A stretch of DNA of 27,928 nucleotides, from assembly GCA_000697335.1 (NCBI GenBank), contig JNEM01015411.1:1-27928 (forward strand). The letters run 5' to 3'. This document shows, one piece after another, positions 20,084 through 27,928 of this stretch (positions within the stretch are counted from its first letter, which is position 1; every line of letters begins with the position of its first letter). Made by a program: the position numbers and the translations under genes. The notes beneath the pieces were generated by a model that searched no databases, was not told the origin of the DNA, and was given only the letters and a program-made list of their open reading frames with translations. This DNA comes from Conidiobolus incongruus B7586 (Eukaryota > Entomophthoromycota > Entomophthoromycetes > Entomophthorales > Conidiobolaceae).

Positions 20084-23000
20084 TTAAGTTACTATCAATA
20101 CCTCTTCTGTATCACTTTCACTACTCCTGTTGATGGTTAATAAATCACTCATGTTTGATTTATCTTTAATTTATTTCCAGTTCTCTTGTGTTTAATGTTT
20201 AATATTTAATTTCATTAGTTAGTCTTTGCTTTTTTTGATCTATTTCATTTTTTATATTTCATTCGTTCTACTTAATTTGGTAGTTTATTAACAATGGTAC
20301 GTATTTTATATTTACTATTTGTTAACCTATTCAATCAATACTTTTTTTCAATATTATTAGCATTAAATATTTTAATTAAAAATTAGATATACTATTCAAT
20401 AAATTATTTATTCTAATCAAAATCCTAATATCCTTATATTGTAGTAATTGATTATTATTATAATAACTTCATAACACCTAACATTAATTTTGTTTATTTC
20501 TATTTTATTTATAGTATTTTAGTTTTTGTTGAGTAAACTTTTTTAATTGAAGTATATCAAAAATGAAGAATGGAAATTACTTAAATAAATCTAATATGCT
20601 TGGTATGATGTTATTATATAAAGTTATATACACTTTTATATTCTTCAATTATACATTCATCCCACATAAATCTAGTTTAATTCAATGATTTCATTTAACT
20701 AATTTAAATGAAACCACTGGTAATTATTTTAAATAATTTTATCACTATATTTAAAATTTTATACAATATTAATAAAAATCTGTGAACAGTTTAGTTATCA
20801 AATAATTAAATTAGAGTTTACAATATTAACAAGATAGTAATTTAGACATAATATATTCTAGTGTATTTGTCAAAGTAAATCAATAAAAATCAAAGACTTA
20901 AATCATTAAAAATTTTATTGATTTAAAATTGAAAAAAGAGGAAATAATAATGAAATTATTAACTAAATTTAATAAATTATTTATTAATAGAAAAATTCAA
21001 TGTATGATAACTTTTATTTTTTGAATATTAATATTTTACAATATATCGGTATTCCCATTATAAAATTATAGTTTTATATAATAAATTAAATGTAAAATAA
21101 TTATTTTTTATATTCTAAATTATAGGGTATATTGTTTTTTCATTATATAAGAAATAAACATTAATAATTATAATACAAAAAGATCTATTTTAACAATATA
21201 AAAAATATTTTCAATGGATTCTATTTATTATGAAATTATAATAAATATCAGATTTGTAGTTGTTTAATGGTCAATATTAATTTTATGATGGAATCTAAGC
21301 ATAATTTGTAAATAACTTTGATTTTTCAATATATTGGCATATCGTTAAATACTTTGCTATTGATTAAAAGTACATGTTATCAATGTTAATAGTTAAATAT
21401 ATAGCATTATATTGTTTGACTATTTGTTATATGATTTTTGATTCATGTTAAGTGAAGATAATTCAGAATTAATCTAGTTCAAAATATTAAAAGATAGAAA
21501 TAAATAAAATTATGCTAATTTATATATTCAACTTTGCTAAAAAAACGATATAGGTTTCATTATATATTACTTTTTTTGAGCAACAAACAGTACCAAAGTA
21601 TAATTTTTTCCAATATTATAATACGCTTGACATACAATAAGTGACTCAAAATATCATAATATTTGATATACTATACATATTATTCCTAAATCAAATTGAA
21701 AATATATCTGTATGTCGAGTAACTAGAGAGTAAAAAGATAACATATTTACAAGAACTTTATTAATTTTTAAACATAATTGTATTAAATAGACCATCATAT
21801 TGAAGTAATTTAAAGTTTATAAATTGGAGTTTATATAATTTATATAACTGTAGTGCAGTTAATAACTTACTTAAATTGATAGTATAGTCCATAAAATAAT
21901 AACTTTTTAATATCTGCACACAATTTGTTAACTGATGATTGTATGTTATAAATAGATGCTTTCCAATCAGGACACACACTCTGGGCTGATAAGGGCGATG
22001 TATTGTATTGATGTAAGTAAACAAATTAATCATACTCTCAGTTGAATAATTATATTTCTAAATAAACATAATACTTTAGTTGTTAGTTGATTTAAATACT
22101 AAATTTAATGGCTATCAATTTCTATTTTGAAATAATAATAAAATTACCCGATATAAATATTTGTCAAAAATTTCTATCATTAGGAAATGATCTACTATTA
22201 AATTTGTAGATAATATTTTAATCAATATTATGAAATGATCATATATTGGATTCATATATACCATTAAATAAATTGACATTATTTATCTATTAGCTGTATT
22301 CCAGTTAAGTAATCGATCAAGTATATTTTCGTAATATAGATTCGCAATTTCAAACTAATAGCATGATTAATTGCAGAGTAATAAATGATTATTTGTTTTT
22401 ACTTATAAATTTTTATATTATATTAATGATTTTACCAAATTCTTGTAATAAATTTGAATATTATTATTAAATATATATTGTGATTATTATAAGTTGATTT
22501 AAACATATTATACATTGGTCGAAAATTCAATATATATTAAAATATAGCACATTTGTTTAATCATTTTTTATGACAGATTTTTTACAAATTAATGTTACAT
22601 ATAAATAATTAATTGGAAATATATTAAAAAGATTATCATAAATATATCATTATAATATATCCAAAATGAACAAAGACTTGATATAATTCTAATATTTTGC
22701 TATAATATCAATTAATATAGCAATTGTTTATTTAAAAATTTAATCAAAATTCAATATATCAATATAATTTAAATTAATACATAATTCCAGATATTTTTAT
22801 CAAAATCTTTTTATTTGACTATAAAATTAATAACAATTCATAGAATAATACTCGTGTGGATTAAAAGCTTAAGACTAATGATATACACTATTTGCAAGTC
22901 ATTTGAAATTCTAATGTTGAAAAATATTATTTGAATTCTGGGATAGTTTCAAAAATTTGGTAAGGTCATATGAATATAAAACATATTTTGTAATGAATTA

Positions 23001-23540
23001 TTTGTAAAATATAATTTTCAATATTAAATACATTTTCATGATATTGAGAATACTCTTTAATGTTAAAAATAAATTATTTCAAAGAATTTTATTTATTCAT
23101 TGTATAATAATTGCTTAGTTAATATGAATATATGCTTTTTAAAAGTGTATGTTTTTTAACATATATTCTTTAATATATGTTTTATTATATTATTCAAATT
23201 TATTTATAATCTTTAATTAATGATAACTTTGTAAACTAAATTTATATCATCAACAATTAGGTTAAAAATTATAATTGATATAAAAATAAAAAGAATTAAA
23301 AAATATAATATTGAATAATTGGTAATACACCCTTTCACCAATTAATAAAATTTAAATATTTGAATTAACTCGATATATATTACAAATTTGGTAACCAAAT
23401 ATTCATATATATATTGGTTTAAATGATAGACTGCCGAAAAAATTCTCATTAGTACTACAATCCGTGTGATTATTAGTATTATGATTATTAATTACATCAG
23501 TTAATTTTTTAAATCTGAAATCATTATCTGTAGATTTTGA
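20084..23540. other. Long AT-rich intergenic region
   Basis: About 3.4 kb. The first 200 bases look like the 3' UTR of RTC3-like copy 2. A 90-codon minus-strand open frame (21761-22033, ATG start) has one short GC-richer stretch (21960-22015) but no recognisable motif and is not called. The rest is A/T-dominated with no structured RNA that I can support. Confidence 0.5.
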
Positions 23541-23726
23541 ATGATAAAAATTGTGGTATTAATATTATTTTATAATTTGATTCAAGATATATTAAAAGAT
23601 ATCGCTGTTTTCCAACTCTTAAAATATACAAAATATTTATATTTAGCAGGAGAAGTGGATAATATTACTCCCAGGAGCCACATTTTAAAATATTTTTCTG
23701 ATATTCTTGAAATATATCCTGAGTAG
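23541..23726 (+). pseudogene. Possible relic of a histone H2A-like gene
   Basis: A 61-codon open frame in a slightly GC-richer patch. Its second half reads AVFQLLKYTKYLYLAG, then ITPRSHILKYFSDILEI. This resembles in order the H2A/H2A.Z pattern AVY-A-ILEYL-EVLELAG, then ITPRHLQLAI--D-EL, with a few residues missing between blocks. The resemblance is short, and no N-terminal H2A tail or AGLxFPVGR is visible upstream. Downstream sequence has stops. If real, it is a heavily eroded host gene copy; chance resemblance is quite possible. Confidence 0.22.
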
Positions 23727-24085
23727 GTTAAATTTGTGATATTTGTGTTGAGAACCATAATTTTGTTGGTGAATTGAGGTGATGTCACCCAAACCTTGAT
23801 CGAATTTAGAATTAAAGTTATACCAAATAAGTAATTTTATCGTATGATAAGAATATTAGGATAAAAAGTTTCAGTCCTTAATTTAACTCTATGAAAATAA
23901 AATGATATTAGATATAAAATTGCAATATTTGAGTATATTTTACTATGTTCTCATACCAATCATGGATAATAATATGAACATTGAAACTTGATTAATTATT
24001 TCGAAATAAATTATGGAATAAATCGAATAAAATGATTTGACCAATTCATAATTTTCACTCTTAAATTAAAATTTTAAAGTTATTT
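23727..24085. other. Spacer upstream of carbonic anhydrase
   Basis: Presumed promoter and leader of the carbonic anhydrase gene. A GC-richer patch at about 23770-23800 (GGTGATGTCACC, a 12-base palindrome at 23780-23791) is the only notable word. No TATAAA is clear. Confidence 0.45.
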
Positions 24086-24886
24086 ATGATTATGAGATCA
24101 AGTTATAAGCCATTTGTTGAGTTATTTAAGTCCCAACTTCCTTTGACTTACCGCAATAAGTTCGCAAAAGTATCTTCACTTCAATTCTCTGTAAGACTTA
24201 GTTCTTTCCATACTACCACTAACCAGGCTTTCCTTATTTCTAGCAAGCAAAATCACCAAATGACTTCCGATTCCGCAGCCATCCAAAATGTTCAAGACTT
24301 AATTGAAAGAAACAAAGTCTGGGCTGAAAACTTCAAAAAGAATCACCCTGATAGACTTGAGAGCAACTCTAAGGGCCAGTCCCCCAAAGTTCTTTGGATT
24401 GGATGTTCTGATTCTCGTGTTCCAGAAACCGAAATTCTTCAATGTATCCCAGGTGACATTTTTGTTCATCGTAATATTGCCAATGTTGTTTGCCCATCTG
24501 ATATCAGTTACCTCAGTGTTTTACAATTTGCTGTCGACCATTTGAAAGTTGAAGAAGTCATCGTTTGCGGTCACACTAAATGCGGTGGCGTTCACGCTTC
24601 ACTTTCCCCCAATAAGCACGGTTTTGTAGACAACTGGCTCCATAACATTAAGGTAATTGCCAATAACCATAAAGATGAGTTAGACTCTATTCAAGATCCC
24701 GAACAAAAAGCCAACCGTCTTATTGAACTCAATGTCCAACAAAGCGTTACTAATTTGACCAACTCCATAGTTGTCAAGGAAGCTTGGGAACGTGGCCAAA
24801 AGCTTACAATCCACGGCTGGGTTTACGATGTTGCCACAGGTTTAGTTAAAGACTTAAAGATTTCCCAAAGTGTCCCTAATAAATAA
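24086..24886 (+). CDS. NCE103: Beta-class carbonic anhydrase, probably mitochondrial
   Basis: Interconverts CO2 and bicarbonate, feeding bicarbonate-dependent carboxylations. A 266-aa single-exon gene with the full beta-CA signature. Zinc ligands are C107 (GCSDSRVPE), H163 and C166 (CGHTKCGGV), and the D109-R111 dyad is present. Further landmarks are PGDIFVHRNIANVV (122-135), VLQFAVDHLKVEEVIVCGH, and the C-terminal HGWVYDVATGLVKDL. The first 55 or so residues are basic and hydroxylated without acids up to the domain (MIMRSSYKPF, SVRLSSFHTTTNQ), a mitochondrial presequence. Met59 starts MTSDSAAIQNVQDL right at the domain and could give a cytosolic form. ATG 24086 is the first start in frame. 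AATAAA words at 24957-24966 may serve polyadenylation. Confidence 0.96.
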   Translation: MIMRSSYKPFVELFKSQLPLTYRNKFAKVSSLQFSVRLSSFHTTTNQAFLISSKQNHQMTSDSAAIQNVQDLIERNKVWAENFKKNHPDRLESNSKGQSPKVLWIGCSDSRVPETEILQCIPGDIFVHRNIANVVCPSDISYLSVLQFAVDHLKVEEVIVCGHTKCGGVHASLSPNKHGFVDNWLHNIKVIANNHKDELDSIQDPEQKANRLIELNVQQSVTNLTNSIVVKEAWERGQKLTIHGWVYDVATGLVKDLKISQSVPNK

Positions 24887-24956
24887 TTACCATATTGTAT
24901 TTTTTGTCAATTAGAATCAATCAAGTATTGATTTCTCTCATATTGACCTTAACTTT

Positions 24957-24966
24957 AATAAATAAA
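24957..24966 (+). promoter_or_regulatory. Candidate polyadenylation signals of carbonic anhydrase
   Basis: Two overlapping AATAAA hexamers about 75 bases after the stop codon. In such AT-rich DNA this word is common, so the call is weak. Confidence 0.3.
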
Positions 24967-26396
24967 ACAATTAAATACTATTTCCTAATACTAAAAAACA
25001 ATAATAAGTAAAAAATATGAAGACCACATGTAATACTCAGTTCTTGTGTTGCTTATATATATAACTGACTAATTCTCAAGCATCCATCATGATTAGTTTC
25101 GCTCCATAAGGTTTTATTCTAAACGATATTAAACATGTATCATACCTGCCAAATCAGCTACTTTATATTGTGATTCATATGAAATTTTAGGAATTGATTT
25201 CACATGAGATAATAAAATGGGCGGATTGTATGAAATTTTCTTTTATTAAACACTCTAATCCGACCGAGATTAATTAATCATGGATTTTTAACTTTTAATC
25301 AATGTGATCAATTATTATAATATAATTTGTAATATATTGGTATTTAATTCAATAATAGTAAACGAATAAGTATTAAAATATATAGTTACTTTTATTTATA
25401 TTAAAATAGTTTTACTTAATATTTAATACATTATTTATCATCATTACATATATAAAAGATATACAATGATTAAATGATATATTTCTTGATTTGAAAACGG
25501 TCATCTATATATCATTAAATATGATTAAATAGGCGAATAAATGCTACTAATAGAAATCTTAATCAATTAGTAATTGATAAGATAATATATACTCAAAATT
25601 AAATAATAATTAAATTTAAAATATGATATTTTTTTATATCTAATAATAATGATTTGATATATTAATTGTTTAATATAAAATAAAATATCGAGTTGTATCA
25701 TTTAAAATTTTTATAATTTTCTATATATTAACTAATAGAAGCAATAAAATAAATATAGATATTTTAATATATTTCAATTATTAAATTTTAGCACTTAAAT
25801 CAAAAATTTACACTTTTAAAATCTGATGATATATTAAATAATATGTTTATAAATATATATATTGTTTTTTGATTTATAATTTTCCAATTTATTTTTTTTG
25901 TATATTATTGTATTTAAAATTTTAATATTGATTAATATATAAATATTCAATCATGAAATTATATTATTTGAATTAAAAAAATATTTTATATCCTGATTTT
26001 TATATGTTAGAAAAATAATTATTATTTAATACTAAAACTATTTCTAGTTAATATATCAATATAAATAGTCTGGGATGATTATAATTTATTATAATATAAT
26101 AATAAGATATAATATTTTTTAATATGAACAGGATTTTTAAAATAAAAACTTTTACATATAAATAATTAAATGGATAACTATTAATCAATATAAAAAAATA
26201 AATAATATTAAATATTATTTTTATATCTTAAAAAATCAGTGTAAAATGATATTGGTGTTAACTTAATAACTATCTTATCTAATTAAAATTTGATTACATA
26301 AAGAAAATGAATGATTTTTAATATTTAATATATTACTCTGTATTTTTAATAATGGGAATTTTTTGCAATTTAAAATAAATAAATACTTTAATATAA
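24967..26396. other. AT-rich intergenic region
   Basis: About 1.4 kb. The part from 25020 to 25290 is noticeably less A/T-biased and has a CGGATT/AATCCG pairing (about 25220-25262), but I could not match a gene or RNA family. From 25300 to the transposon it is plain AT-rich DNA. Confidence 0.45.
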
Positions 26397-27642
26397 ATAT
26401 ATAAAAATAAATATATAATATAAATTTAATAGTTTCTTTTATTATTAATAACTTTTTGTTATACTTTTAGCCAAGATCTAACACTTAAAAAATAGTTCTT
26501 TTTATTAAAGACTGAAATTTAATATTTTACAAACTAATTAAATTTTTTTGTAAAAATTTCCTTTCCTATAAGCTGGTTTTTTAATTGTCTAAAGTAATTA
26601 TAATCACATAGGTTATAATCTAAAGAGTATATTAGATGTGGTAGTTTTTTCCAGTTATTTTTAATTAGAAAGTTTTTTATAGCTTTAGATTTATGTATTT
26701 TATAATTATCATGTAAAACAATAGGTTTTCTTAAATTATATTGAGAATACTAATTAAAAATACTTTTATTTAAAAAAGCAATATAAAATTTACTATTAAT
26801 TAAATTTCCTTCAAGAATTAAATAAAAATAGCATATACTATTATAATCTATTATAATAATTAATATTTACTTATTAACAAAATACTTATTTAAAGGGATT
26901 TATAAAAGGGGTTGATTTAACTTAATCTAACATTTTAATTTGTGATTTAGTAAAGGATTATATATAGAGATTTAAGATTTATCAATTATAATTATTTACT
27001 ATAAAAGTTTAAGCTTCTAGTAATATTTTAGTAAGTTTTATTTAATAATAACTACTTTAACTTTTTTTAAGCTTTAGTTAAATTATAAGGTATTTATTTT
27101 ATATTTTTATTTATTAATTTGAGTTTAAACTTTAATATATATAAAATACTTATAAAACTAATATTAAAGTACTTAGGTAATTTTTTAACTGAAATAATAA
27201 GGTGCTTTTTAATATATTTTTTTATTTTATTAACAATTGAAAAAATAATAGTTAAATTTAATTTTTTAGATTTTAACAAGTTTTAAATAATTTTTCTTTT
27301 AGCTTTAAAGTAATTTACTTAGTGATAAATTGTTAATTTAAATAATACTTTATTACCAAAAGCTGCTTGTAAATTTTAAATAATTTTAGAGGGTTTAGAG
27401 TTAAGTTTTACTAATACTAAAACAAAAAACTTTTGATGATTACTATTTGGTTTAAGTATAATTAAATTAAACAACTAATTTTAAAAAGTTAATTTTTTAA
27501 TTAAAAAAATTATTATATATATATATTAAAAATATATACTTTCCTATTAACTTTATATATATTTATTTATCTCAAACTAATAATATGTTTGAAAAATCAG
27601 AAATTAAAAAATTTCCCATTATTTCAAATTTAAGGTAATATT
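26397..27642 (-). mobile_element. Decayed mariner (DD34D) DNA transposon, copy B
   Basis: About 1.25 kb, alignable end to end with the copy at 225-1475 and in the same orientation. The transposase N-terminal helix-turn-helix part is still open at 27094-27279 (FSIVNKIKKYIKKH, YFNISFISILYILKF). In copy A the open part is the C-terminal catalytic region. Here the catalytic end (HDNYKIHKSK, YSLDYNLCDY) is readable at about 26540-26725 but stopped soon after. Differences from copy A are mostly C or G in A replaced by T or A here, so this copy looks the more eroded. No clear terminal inverted repeats. It is inactive. Confidence 0.85.
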
Positions 27643-27928
27643 TTATATTTTATATATAGATATTAATTTAAATATATTATGTTATGGAATATATTTAACA
27701 TAGTATATATAACTAAAAAATATTCATTACAATTATTTTGGTCAAAACAACTATTTCTTTAATTTACTATATTAAATAAAATAATTATATTTTAATAATT
27801 TATTTAATTTTAAATAAGTTATTAATTTTTATTATTTAAAATTAAAAAATATATTCATTTAATTTAATTTTAATCAAATTCTATGTTTTGATTTAACAGA
27901 ATCATTATATATATATATCAAATCAAAA
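27643..27928. other. AT-rich flank to window end
   Basis: A/T-dominated sequence after the transposon. No feature is supported. Confidence 0.5.

Noticed and set aside
20294-20310. ATG directly followed by GTACGT, like a one-codon first exon and donor
   Set aside because: No downstream exon with coding character was found before 23.5 kb.
20428-20435. ATATCCTT, identical to a U12-type AT-AC donor core
   Set aside because: It lies in AT-rich spacer with no flanking coding frame and no TTCCTTAAC-like branch site before a nearby AC, so it is probably chance.
21761-22033. 90-codon minus-strand open frame with ATG and a short GC-richer start
   Set aside because: No family resemblance, and most of the frame is AT-rich. 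It may be a relic, but nothing supports a product.
1-27928. Viral, retroviral or CRISPR-like elements, operons and bacterial features
   Set aside because: None seen: no LTRs, reverse transcriptase, capsid-like genes or spaced repeats. The only mobile DNA is the mariner family.

Overview
The window is a very AT-rich nuclear segment of a eukaryote, almost certainly a fungus. The genes are intron-poor with short GT-AG introns of 50-65 nt. They include a fungal-type neutral trehalase with PKA sites and a calcium-binding motif, and a tandem pair of Rtc3/SBDS-domain stress proteins known from fungi. Genes and RNA genes stand out as GC-richer islets in intergenic DNA that is mostly A and T. I recognise a U12 snRNA, the branch-site RNA of the minor spliceosome. 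Dikarya have as a rule lost that spliceosome, so I infer an early-diverging (non-Dikarya) fungus. I cannot name the genus.

Layout from left to right. 1-1475: a broken piece and then a near full-length decayed copy of a mariner (DD34D) transposon. 1847-2935: a dead copy of a PIN/auxin-efflux-carrier-like transporter gene. 3466-3549: tRNA-Leu(UAA). 4467-5705: the intact three-exon transporter gene, minus strand. 6679-7146: an unrecognised membrane protein, minus strand. 7285-7465: an unexplained GC-rich islet that may be an RNA gene. 7.6-10.5 kb: empty AT-rich DNA. 10535-13303: three-exon neutral trehalase, minus strand. 15308-16149: two-exon mitochondrial NFU1, plus strand. 16785-16855: tRNA-Gly(GCC), minus strand. 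17262-17410: U12 snRNA, minus strand. 17578-17761: a perfect 59-bp inverted repeat. 18064-18496 and 19649-20083: tandem three-exon RTC3-like genes, plus strand. 20.1-24.0 kb: AT-rich, with a faint histone-H2A-like relic near 23.6 kb. 24086-24886: intronless mitochondrial beta-carbonic anhydrase, plus strand. 26397-27642: a second decayed mariner copy in the same orientation as the first.

Functionally these are housekeeping and stress genes, not an operon or a mobile cluster. Trehalase (PKA-regulated trehalose breakdown) and the RTC3-like pair (shared CRE, G-run and TATA upstream) would both fit cAMP/PKA stress control. NFU1 and carbonic anhydrase both carry N-terminal mitochondrial leaders, and in both an internal Met sits where the mature domain begins. 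The most informative element is the U12 snRNA, because it implies a working minor spliceosome. None of the introns modelled here is U12-type.
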